This document shows, piece by piece, positions 1 through 6,515 of a stretch of DNA of 8,886 nt; positions within the stretch are counted from its first letter, which is position 1, and each line of letters begins with the position of its first letter. The stretch comes from Spirochaetaceae bacterium (GTDB lineage Bacteria; Spirochaetota; Spirochaetia; Treponematales; Rectinemataceae). The stretch lies in contig JAEUJG010000596.1 in NCBI GenBank assembly GCA_016794765.1, positions 1-8,886 of the forward strand. Direction: 5' to 3'. The notes under the pieces are model-generated. The model did no database searches, was not told where the DNA came from, and saw only the letters and a list, made by a program, of their open reading frames with translations. The position numbers and the translations under genes were made by a program.

Positions 1-711
1 CAGGGGGAACGCGCCATCCTCGAAACCTGCCTCTCCTCCTTCGGGGCGCGGCGCCTCGCCGCCGAGGGCGTCGCCTTCGCGCGCTATCCCTTCGCCCACC
101 TCGTGGAGGCGGCCGACGACATCTGCTACCTCGTCATCGACCTGGAGGACGCGGTCCGACTCGGCATCATCCGCCTGGCGGAGGTCGAGGCGGAGCTGGA
201 ATCGGTCGTGCGCGACGATCCCGAGCGCGACGGCGTCCTGACCCCGCCCCGCGGCGACGAGGGGGAGCGCGTCGCCTACCTCCGGGCCAAGGCGATCAAC
301 AGCCTCATCTTCCAGAGCGCGGCCGTCTTCGCCCGGCGGCGCGCGGAGATCCTCGCGGGCGCCTACGCCTCGAGCCTCACCGACGAGATCCCGAGCGCCC
401 CCGCCCTCGAGGTGATAGAGCGCATAACGCGCGAAAAGCTGTACCGGCACCGCCCCGTCCTGGAGATCGAGGCGGCCGGCTTCGAGGTCGTCGGCGGCCT
501 CCTCGAGCTCTTCGTGGAGGCCGCCGCCGGACGTTCCGGGCCGCGGGGGCGCATGATCCTCGACCTCTTCCCAGAGATCCGGGCGGACGGTGGCGTGTCC
601 CGCTACGATTCCCTCCGGAGGATAACGGACTACGTCGCGGGAATGACGGATTCCTTCGCCATCTCCACCTACCGACGGCTCCGCGGCTACGAGTTGCCCA
701 AGCTCTACTGA
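1..711 (+). CDS. dgt: Deoxyguanosinetriphosphate triphosphohydrolase (dGTPase), C-terminal part; 5' end outside window
   Basis: The frame is open from base 1 and ends at TGA 709-711, giving 236 visible residues. The GTG at 103 is an internal valine, because conserved family sequence runs through it. dGTPases of the HD superfamily hydrolyse dGTP (or other dNTPs) to the deoxynucleoside and tripolyphosphate in the cytoplasm. The visible signature is RYPFAHLVEAADDICY (visible residues 28-43); it carries the late conserved Asp of the HD metal site, followed by IDLEDAV. A second family block, YRHRPVLEIEAAGFEVVGG (about 148-166), marks the dGTPase C-terminal domain. The canonical H...HD residues must lie upstream of the window. 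The gene ends cleanly with no frameshift. The phosphatase follows 52 bases later on the same strand, so the two may be co-transcribed. Whether the substrate is dGTP only or dNTPs broadly cannot be told from this part. Confidence 0.9.
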   Translation, partial: QGERAILETCLSSFGARRLAAEGVAFARYPFAHLVEAADDICYLVIDLEDAVRLGIIRLAEVEAELESVVRDDPERDGVLTPPRGDEGERVAYLRAKAINSLIFQSAAVFARRRAEILAGAYASSLTDEIPSAPALEVIERITREKLYRHRPVLEIEAAGFEVVGGLLELFVEAAAGRSGPRGRMILDLFPEIRADGGVSRYDSLRRITDYVAGMTDSFAISTYRRLRGYELPKLY

Positions 712-763
712 AAAGCCGCGACCCTTCAGCCGGAGCGCGGGCCGCCGGGCGGGCCGGGCGTGG

Positions 764-2233
764 ATGCGGTATACTAAGGGCATGGCGACGCGACGGTCCC
801 GGCGGCTTTCCCCACCCCTCATGGCCTTTCTGGCCTTCCTGGCGGCGATGGCCATCGGTTCCTCCTGTTCGCTTTTCGGCATGGACGCCTCGGGGAGAGC
901 CGGCCCGCGCCACGTCTTTCTCTTCATCGGTGACGGCATGAGCTACGGTTCCGAGGTGGCCGCCTCGCGGTATCTTTACGGCGCCGACGAGGGCCTCGCC
1001 TGGCACGTCTTTCCCTTCCGGGCCTGGGCCGCCACCTGGGACGCGAGCGCCTACGACCTGTTCGCGGCGGATGCCTCAGCCCCCGTCTTCGCCGAAGACT
1101 CCTTCGACCCGCTCCTCGGCTACGATCCGGCGCGGGGCGGCGACGAGCCCTGGCCCCTCGGCCCGGACGCGCGCGCCTACCTCCTTCGCGCGGCGACGGA
1201 TTCCGCCTCCGCCGCCACGGCGATCGCGACGGGCCTCAAGACGGAGAACGGCAACATCGCCTGGGCCCGCGGCGATCCCGCCGGGGGCGCCCTCGTCACG
1301 ATCGCGGAGTCGGCGCGCTCGCGCCTCGGTTCCGCCGTCGGCATCGTCAGCACGGTACCCTTCAACCACGCGACTCCCGCCGCCTTCTCCGCGCATTCGC
1401 CCCGGCGCGACTCCTACGCCGGCATCGCCGCGGAGATACTCGGTTCGACCAGGCCCGACGTCCTCGTCGGCGGCGGGCACCCCGCCTGGAACGCGACCTA
1501 TTTCAGCTCGGAGGCCTTGGCCGACCTGAAGGCCTCCGGCGCCTGGACCGTGGTCGAACGCGCGGCCGGCCTGGACGGCGGCGACAGCCTGGCGGCGGCC
1601 GCCGCCGCCCTCGGCGCGGGGGGGCGGCTCTTCGGCCTTTTCGGCGGCGGGGACGGCGCCTTCGAGGCGCCGATTCCCCTGGACAACCCAGGCGCCCCGG
1701 CCTTCGTCGCGGAGCCGGAGAATCCCAGCCTCGCGGAAGCCGTGGCCGCGGCGATCGACGCGCTGGCCCGCGACCCCGACGGCTTCCTCCTCGTCGCCGA
1801 GCAAGGCGACGTCGATTGGGCCAACCACGCGAACGATTTCCCGCGGATGCTCGGGGCGATCGCATCGCTCGACGCCGCGGTCAGGACCGTCGTCGACTTC
1901 GTTGACCGGCCGGGAGACGGGATCGACTGGGGCAACAGCCTCCTCGTCGTGACCGCCGACCACGGGACGGGCCTCCTTCGCTTCGACACGGCTTCGGCGA
2001 TCGGCAAGGGAGCCCTGCCTTCCTCCCGGACCGGCGCGGTCTACTCCTATCCCGGCGGGACGGTTTCGTACAATGCGACATCGCACCAAAACGAACTCGT
2101 TGGCTTCGCGGCGCGCGGCGACGCGGCGGTGTCGTCCTTCGGCGACCTCCTCGGCGCCGGACGCCCCGGCACCCGCATCCTCGACAACACCGACATTTAC
2201 CGGGGCCTGGCCGACTTTCTCGGCCTCCGCTGA
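764..2233 (+). CDS. Alkaline phosphatase, predicted lipoprotein (PhoA superfamily)
   Basis: Secreted, metal-dependent phosphomonoesterase of the alkaline phosphatase family, 489 residues. The N-terminus has an Arg-rich n-region (RRSRR), a hydrophobic stretch and a lipobox-like IGSSC with Cys35, so I infer a lipid-anchored exported protein. Active-site motifs appear in the expected order: FIGDGMS (metal Asp57), TDSASAATA (nucleophile Ser147), NHATPAAFSAH (202-211), AEQGDVDWANH (Glu346, Asp351, His355), VTADHGTG (Asp399, His400) and TSHQNE (His441). All metal and catalytic positions are therefore present. Compared with E. coli PhoA, the position of Asp153 is His202 and that of Lys328 is Trp352, substitutions found in other family branches. 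An in-frame ATG at 782 is an equally plausible start: it leaves a shorter signal peptide (Cys29) and neither start has a well-spaced Shine-Dalgarno sequence. The gene stops at TGA 2231-2233. The role is presumably phosphate scavenging; substrate is not determined. Confidence 0.9.
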   Translation: MRYTKGMATRRSRRLSPPLMAFLAFLAAMAIGSSCSLFGMDASGRAGPRHVFLFIGDGMSYGSEVAASRYLYGADEGLAWHVFPFRAWAATWDASAYDLFAADASAPVFAEDSFDPLLGYDPARGGDEPWPLGPDARAYLLRAATDSASAATAIATGLKTENGNIAWARGDPAGGALVTIAESARSRLGSAVGIVSTVPFNHATPAAFSAHSPRRDSYAGIAAEILGSTRPDVLVGGGHPAWNATYFSSEALADLKASGAWTVVERAAGLDGGDSLAAAAAALGAGGRLFGLFGGGDGAFEAPIPLDNPGAPAFVAEPENPSLAEAVAAAIDALARDPDGFLLVAEQGDVDWANHANDFPRMLGAIASLDAAVRTVVDFVDRPGDGIDWGNSLLVVTADHGTGLLRFDTASAIGKGALPSSRTGAVYSYPGGTVSYNATSHQNELVGFAARGDAAVSSFGDLLGAGRPGTRILDNTDIYRGLADFLGLR

Positions 2234-2249
2234 GATCCGCGCCCGCGAG

Positions 2250-2274
2250 GCGCCCCAGGAGCGTCCCGGGGCGC
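2250..2274 (+). other. GC-rich hairpin 3' of the phosphatase gene
   Basis: GCGCCCC at 2250-2256 pairs perfectly with GGGGCGC at 2268-2274 across an 11-base loop, 17 bases after the phosphatase stop. No T-run follows on the + strand, so it does not qualify as an intrinsic terminator. It could protect the 3' end of the phosphatase mRNA or work with Rho. In DNA this GC-rich, a 7-bp stem can arise by chance. Confidence 0.35.
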
Positions 2275-2329
2275 GGTCGCGTTGGGCGGGGCGCGGGCGC
2301 GGCAGGCGCGGCGTGGGCGCGGAGCGCGG
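2271..2329. repeat. Six GCGCGG hexamers in the convergent intergenic region
   Basis: GCGCGG occurs at 2271, 2291, 2297, 2306, 2317 and 2324, embedded in a G-rich + strand with GGG runs at 2284, 2288, 2295, 2315 and 2328. It lies in non-coding DNA between two converging genes. It is a low-complexity GC tract rather than a recognisable repeat family. I assign no function. Confidence 0.4.
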
Positions 2330-2340
2330 GTGCGGAGACG

Positions 2341-2367
2341 AAAAAGCCGCCCCCTCGCGGGGGCGGC
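2341..2367 (-). terminator. Intrinsic terminator of the purine-type operon (after ygeW)
   Basis: A perfect 9-bp GC stem (GCCGCCCCC 2346-2354 with GGGGGCGGC 2359-2367) and a 4-base loop are followed, in the - strand transcript, by five U residues (AAAAA at 2341-2345 on the + strand). It begins 28 bases after the ygeW stop. Stem strength, tight loop and U-run make this a standard Rho-independent terminator for the - strand block. Read from the + strand it has no U-run after the stem. Confidence 0.85.
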
Positions 2368-2394
2368 CCGGCTCGCCGTTAGGCGGAGTTTTCG

Positions 2395-3591
2395 CTAGAG
2401 CGCGGTGCGGATGGAGCCGCGGTCGAGGAGGCGGCTCAAGGTCGCCGCAGGATCCTTGGACTTGCCGAGGAGGATCATCGCCGCGATGATGTAGGGCTTG
2501 TAGCTCGCCTCGCGGTAGGTGTCGTCGCGGTAGCGGTCGAAGACGCTCGCGGCGACCTCGCCGGCCTTGCAGGAGACGTCGGTGATGTCCGCGGGGAGGC
2601 AGTGCATGTAGAGCGCCTTGCCGCCCTTCGTGAGCTTCATCTTCGCCTCGGTGCACTCCCAGTCCTTGAACTTCGCGTTGTTCTCCAGGCACTTCTTCTC
2701 GAGGTCCTTGAGGCCGGCCTGGTCGTTCGCGTGGAGGAGGGGGACGCGCTGCTGCATCACGTTGAAGGGCGCCCAGCTCTTCGGGTAGACGATGTCCGCG
2801 TCCTTGAAGGCCTCGTCCATCGAGTTGACGTGCTTGAAGGAACCGCCGGATTCCTTGGCCTGGCGCTTGGAGAGCTCGACGACCTCGGGGATGAGGTCGT
2901 AGCCCTCGGGGTGGGCGAGTGTGATGTCCATGCCGAGGCGGCTCGCGAGGCCGATGATGCCCTGGGGCACCGAGAGGGGCTTGCCGTAGGAGGGCGAGTA
3001 GGCCCAGGTCATCGCGATCTTCTTGCCCTTGAGCTTGTCGAGGCCGCCGAAGTAGTGGGAGAGGTGGAGGAAGTCGGCCATCGACTGGGTCGGGTGGTCG
3101 ATGTCGGACTGGAGGTTGACGACCGTCGGGCGGTCTGGGAGGACGCCGGCGGCGACGCCCTCGTCCAGGGCCTTGCCGACCTCGCGCTGGTACTTGTCGC
3201 CCTCGCCGAGGTACATGTCGTCGCGGATGCCGATCGCCTCGGAGAGGAAGCTGATCATGTTCGCGGTTTCGCGCACCGTCTCGCCGTGCGCGATCTGGCT
3301 CTTGCCCTCGTCCAGGTCCTGGACGTAGAGGCCGAGGAGGTCGCAGGCGGAGGAGTAGGAGAAGCGCGTGCGGGTGGAGTTGTCGCGGAAATTGGAGACG
3401 GCGATGCCGGAGTCCCAGATCTTGGGGCTGATGTTGGCGTCGCGCATCGCGCGGAGCGCGTCCGCCACGATGAAGGTGGCGTCGAGCTCGTCGCGGGACT
3501 TCTCCCAGGTGAGGAGGAAGTCCTTCCGGTACATGTCGATCTTCTTGCCCTTGAGTCCCTCGATGAGCTTGCGTATCTCGTTCGCGTTCAT
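2395..3591 (-). CDS. ygeW: Knotted carbamoyltransferase, YgeW family
   Basis: 398-residue cytoplasmic transcarbamylase, close to the ~396 residues of E. coli YgeW. The frame is open upstream of 3591, but ATG 3591 is the right start: it has GGAGG six bases upstream, and the upstream extension is low-complexity Arg/Ala/Pro sequence crossing the xdhD stop region. Motifs are the carbamoyl-phosphate site FRDNSTRTRFS (68-78, STRT 72-75), the DHPTQSMADFLHL block (165-177) and the C-terminal MHCLPAD (329-335). The HPTQ-SMAD and HCLPAD combination fits the knotted branch of the family. Known of the family: carbamoyl phosphate is bound, but the acceptor is not established; it is neither standard aspartate nor ornithine transcarbamylase. 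YgeW recurs in anaerobic purine/urate degradation loci. Here it is the last gene, 56 bases after xdhD, ending at TAG 2395-2397 just before a terminator. Such an enzyme could conserve energy by phosphorolysis of a carbamoylated purine-ring fragment; this is inference. Confidence 0.93.
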   Translation of the reverse strand: MNANEIRKLIEGLKGKKIDMYRKDFLLTWEKSRDELDATFIVADALRAMRDANISPKIWDSGIAVSNFRDNSTRTRFSYSSACDLLGLYVQDLDEGKSQIAHGETVRETANMISFLSEAIGIRDDMYLGEGDKYQREVGKALDEGVAAGVLPDRPTVVNLQSDIDHPTQSMADFLHLSHYFGGLDKLKGKKIAMTWAYSPSYGKPLSVPQGIIGLASRLGMDITLAHPEGYDLIPEVVELSKRQAKESGGSFKHVNSMDEAFKDADIVYPKSWAPFNVMQQRVPLLHANDQAGLKDLEKKCLENNAKFKDWECTEAKMKLTKGGKALYMHCLPADITDVSCKAGEVAASVFDRYRDDTYREASYKPYIIAAMILLGKSKDPAATLSRLLDRGSIRTAL

Positions 3592-3597
3592 GAAAAT

Positions 3598-3602
3598 CCT
3601 CC
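3598..3602 (-). promoter_or_regulatory. Ribosome binding site of ygeW
   Basis: GGAGG on the - strand, six bases before ATG 3591. It fixes the ygeW start 38 codons inside the longer open frame. Confidence 0.85.
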
Positions 3603-3623
3603 GTTCCGTGTCTTCGATGATAA

Positions 3624-3642
3624 GCGGCGCCCGGGGCGCCGC
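3624..3642 (-). other. Hairpin in the xdhD-ygeW intergenic gap
   Basis: GCGGCGCC (3624-3631) pairs perfectly with GGCGCCGC (3635-3642) with a 3-base loop, starting 5 bases after the xdhD stop. In the - strand transcript it is followed by CUUAUC and not by a U-run, so it is unlikely to terminate fully. It may be an mRNA processing or stability element that separates ygeW from the tightly coupled upstream genes. Confidence 0.5.
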
Positions 3643-3647
3643 CGCGG

Positions 3648-6515
3648 TTACAGTTTTCCGAGGGCGCGCAGCACGCGCTCGGGGGTGAAGGGCCATTCGC
3701 GGCACCAGGCGCCAACGGCGTCGTGGATGGCGATGGCGATGGCCGGCGCGGCCCCGTTGACGGCGATCTCCGAGATCGACTTGCCGCCGAAGGGCCCGAC
3801 CTCGTCCTCCACCGGGACGAGCTCGACCCGGAAGTCCTCGGGGACCTCGTAGATCGAGGGGATCTTGTAGTCGAGGAAGCGCGGGTTCCGGCAGCGGCCC
3901 TCGCCGTCGTAGACCATCTCCTCATAGAGCGAGTGGCCGATGGCCTTGAGGCAGCCGCCGAAGATCTGTCCCTTCGCGAGGGCCGGATTGATGGGAGTCC
4001 CGCAGTCCTGGTAGGCGTGGTAGCGCCTGACCTTCACCTCGCCGGAGCGCGCGTTGACCGCGAGCTCCACGAAGTGCGCGCCGTAGGGGAAGGCCGCGTG
4101 GTCCGTCTTGAAGCAGGCCTGGCCCGTGAGCTCGCCGTGGCCCTCGCCCTGCGTCGCCATGTGGGCGAGCTTGGCGAAGCTGATCGAGCCGTTCTTGCCC
4201 ACGACCTTGCCGCCGCGCTCAACGCGGAGGTCGCCGGGCTTCTCGCCTAGGACGGCGGCCGCCGTGGCCAGGATCTTGGCGCGCAGGTCCTCCGCCGCCT
4301 TGAGTGCGGCGTTGCCGGAAAAGTAGGTGCCCGAGGAGGCGTAGGCGCCCTTGTCGAAGGGCGTCGTGTCGGTGTCGCCGGAGATGACGGCGACGTCCTC
4401 CATCTCGAGGCCGAGGGTTTCGGCCACCGCCTTGGCGGTCACCGTGTCGAGGCCGGTGCCGAGGTCGGCGCCGCCGGAAAGGAGTATGACCGTGCCGTCG
4501 GCGAGGAGGCGGACCTCCGCGTTGGCGGCGTCGAGACCGGGGAGGCCCGAGCCCTGCTGGATGATCACCGCGCCGCGGCCGATCTTCCAGTCGGGGTCGC
4601 CCGAATCCGGCTTGGGCTCGTCCCAGGAAAGCGACTTCCGGCCGCGGGCGATCATGTCGCCGAGGCCGCATTCGCCGAGCGTGACCGCCTGGCCCTCGCG
4701 GCCCTCGCCGAGGCTGCGGAGGATCTCGATCCTGGCGCCCGAGGTCACGCGGTTCTTCTCGATCATCTCGAGCTGGCCGATGCCGAGCTCGGCGGCGAGT
4801 TCGGCGAGCGCGGTCTGCAGGGCGAATGAGCCCTTGGGCGCGCCGTAGCCCTGGTAGGCGCCGGCGGGCGAGAGGTTCGTGTAGTAGGACTTGACCTCGA
4901 AGCGCGCGTTTTCACAGAGGAGGAGGGGCAGGCTCTTCGAGATGGCGTTCATCGGCACCGTCAGGCAGTGCTGGCCGTAGGGACCGGTGTCCGCGTCGAG
5001 CCTCATCAGGATGGCCGTCAGCTTGCCGTCGCGCCTGGCGCCGAGCTTGACCGTGATCTCCATCGCATGGCGCGTGCGGCTCGCGATGAACTCCTGTTCG
5101 CGGTTGTAGCGGAAGAAGACGCTCTTGCCCGTGGTCCAAGCCAGATATCCGGCCACGTCCTCGACGACGATGTCTTGCTTGGCGCCGAAGCCTCCGCCGA
5201 CCCGCTCCTTGACGACGCGGACCTTGTTCTCGGGGATGCCGATCACGCGGGAGACCACGCGCCGCACGTGCCAGGGCACCTGGGTGGAGGCGTGGAGGAC
5301 GAGCCTGCCGCCGTCCACCTTGGCGAAGACGGAGTGCGGCTCCATGGGCGTGGACTGGACGCGGTTGCCGCGGTATTTCCGCTCGATGACGACGTCCGCC
5401 TCCGCGAAGCCCTTTTCGATGTCGCCTATCCCGTCGGCCGCGCTCGCCGCGAGGTTGCGGTGCGGGTCGGCGTGGAGGGGGAACTGGTAGGTGATGGGGT
5501 CGTCGCGGCCGTCGCCCTTCGTGGAGGAGCCGGCCGGCGGCTCGCCCACCACGTAGCGGACCTCGCCGGAGTGCACGACGGGCGCGCCGGGCGCCTTGGC
5601 CGCGGCGATGGAGAGCACCGGCTCGAGGATTTCATACTCGACCTTGATCGCGGCCAGGGCCGCCTCGGCCTCTTCGGCCGTCTCGGCGAGGACGGCGGCC
5701 ACGCGGTCGCCGACGTGGCGGACCTTGCGGGAGAACATTCGCTGGTCGTGGGGCGAGGGCTCGGGAAAGCCCTGGCCCGCGGTGGTGTAGACCTTGTCGG
5801 GGCAGTTTTCGTGCGTGAGGACGGCCACGACGCCGGGCATCGCGAGGGCCGCGCCCGCGTCGATCGACTTGATCCACGCGTGGGCATGGGGGCTGCCGAG
5901 CATCTTGAGGTGGCAGGCGTTCGCCTCGACGCGGTCCTCGACGAAGGCCTTTTCCCCGAGGGCCAGGGCGGCGGCGTCCACCTTCTCTCGGTCCTTGCCG
6001 ACGTGGCGGAGCTCCGGCTTGAATTCGGGGGCCAGCGCCTCCGAGTAGTCCGGGTCGGCGAGGCGGCGGGAGGCGATGCGCACGGCCGCGTAGAACTGCT
6101 CGTAGCCGGTGCAGCGGCACAGGGTGCCGGACAAGGCGTCACGGACTTCCTCGCGCGTGGGATCCTTGGAACGCTCCAGGAGGTCGTGGATCGCGAGGAC
6201 GACGGCCGGGGTGCAGTAGCCGCATTGGACACAGGCGGCGTCGACGAGGGCGCGTTGCACGACGCCGAGCTTGCGGTCCTTGGAGAAGCGCTCCACCGTG
6301 AGGACGGTGGAGCCTTCGGCCTGGGCCGCCAGCACGAGGCAGGAGTTGACGAGGCGGCCGTCCAGGAGCACGGCGCAGAGCCCGCAGGAGCCCTCGCCGT
6401 CGCAGCCGTCGCGGACCGAGATGACGCCGCGGCGGTGGAGGAGGGCCTTGAGGCTTTCGCCCGGGGAGGCTTCCCACGAGACGGCCCGGCCGTTGAGTTT
6501 GAAGGCTACTTTCAT
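3648..6515 (-). CDS. xdhD: XdhD-type molybdenum hydroxylase: fused 2Fe-2S and molybdopterin-binding subunit
   Basis: 955-residue cytoplasmic enzyme of the xanthine dehydrogenase/aldehyde oxidoreductase family, nearly the length of E. coli XdhD (~956). Residues 1-80 form a plant-type 2Fe-2S domain (GCDGEGSCGLC, Cys38/44/47, and Cys59). Residues 85-150 carry the second cluster (CVQCGYC 95-101, LCRC 132-135). An a/b hammerhead domain covers about 180-300, and the molybdopterin domains run to the C-terminus: VGGGFGAKQD (439-448), AYQGYGAPKG (553-562), SGGADLGTGLD (680-690). PFGGKSISEIA (908-918) carries Glu916, the likely catalytic base. Two positions differ from bovine XDH: the active-site Arg of FRGFGGPQ is Gln555, and the Gln of GTEMGQG is Thr687. 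No FAD domain is fused; the adjacent ygfM gene supplies it. The start overlaps the ygfM stop (ATGA, 6515-6512), with GGAGG seven bases upstream. It probably oxidises or reduces a purine such as hypoxanthine, xanthine or urate; the exact substrate is open. The stop is TAA. Confidence 0.92.
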   Translation of the reverse strand: MKVAFKLNGRAVSWEASPGESLKALLHRRGVISVRDGCDGEGSCGLCAVLLDGRLVNSCLVLAAQAEGSTVLTVERFSKDRKLGVVQRALVDAACVQCGYCTPAVVLAIHDLLERSKDPTREEVRDALSGTLCRCTGYEQFYAAVRIASRRLADPDYSEALAPEFKPELRHVGKDREKVDAAALALGEKAFVEDRVEANACHLKMLGSPHAHAWIKSIDAGAALAMPGVVAVLTHENCPDKVYTTAGQGFPEPSPHDQRMFSRKVRHVGDRVAAVLAETAEEAEAALAAIKVEYEILEPVLSIAAAKAPGAPVVHSGEVRYVVGEPPAGSSTKGDGRDDPITYQFPLHADPHRNLAASAADGIGDIEKGFAEADVVIERKYRGNRVQSTPMEPHSVFAKVDGGRLVLHASTQVPWHVRRVVSRVIGIPENKVRVVKERVGGGFGAKQDIVVEDVAGYLAWTTGKSVFFRYNREQEFIASRTRHAMEITVKLGARRDGKLTAILMRLDADTGPYGQHCLTVPMNAISKSLPLLLCENARFEVKSYYTNLSPAGAYQGYGAPKGSFALQTALAELAAELGIGQLEMIEKNRVTSGARIEILRSLGEGREGQAVTLGECGLGDMIARGRKSLSWDEPKPDSGDPDWKIGRGAVIIQQGSGLPGLDAANAEVRLLADGTVILLSGGADLGTGLDTVTAKAVAETLGLEMEDVAVISGDTDTTPFDKGAYASSGTYFSGNAALKAAEDLRAKILATAAAVLGEKPGDLRVERGGKVVGKNGSISFAKLAHMATQGEGHGELTGQACFKTDHAAFPYGAHFVELAVNARSGEVKVRRYHAYQDCGTPINPALAKGQIFGGCLKAIGHSLYEEMVYDGEGRCRNPRFLDYKIPSIYEVPEDFRVELVPVEDEVGPFGGKSISEIAVNGAAPAIAIAIHDAVGAWCREWPFTPERVLRALGKL

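Noticed and set aside
2346..2367. Bidirectional terminator also serving the phosphatase
   Set aside because: Only the - strand transcript has the U-run after the stem; on the + strand the stem is followed by CCGGCTCG.
3592..3705. 38-residue N-terminal extension of ygeW
   Set aside because: It runs through the xdhD stop region, is Arg/Ala/Pro-rich, and lacks a ribosome binding site; ATG 3591 has a strong one.
2602..3852. 416-codon open frame on the + strand opposite ygeW
   Set aside because: Antisense shadow made of Val/Leu/Glu/Asp/Gly repeats; ygeW has all its family motifs on the other strand.
1076..3925. 949-codon open frame on the - strand crossing the phosphatase, the intergenic region, ygeW and the xdhD end
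   Set aside because: Arg/Pro/Gly-rich low-complexity translation, out of frame with ygeW and xdhD, antisense to the phosphatase and running through the terminator.
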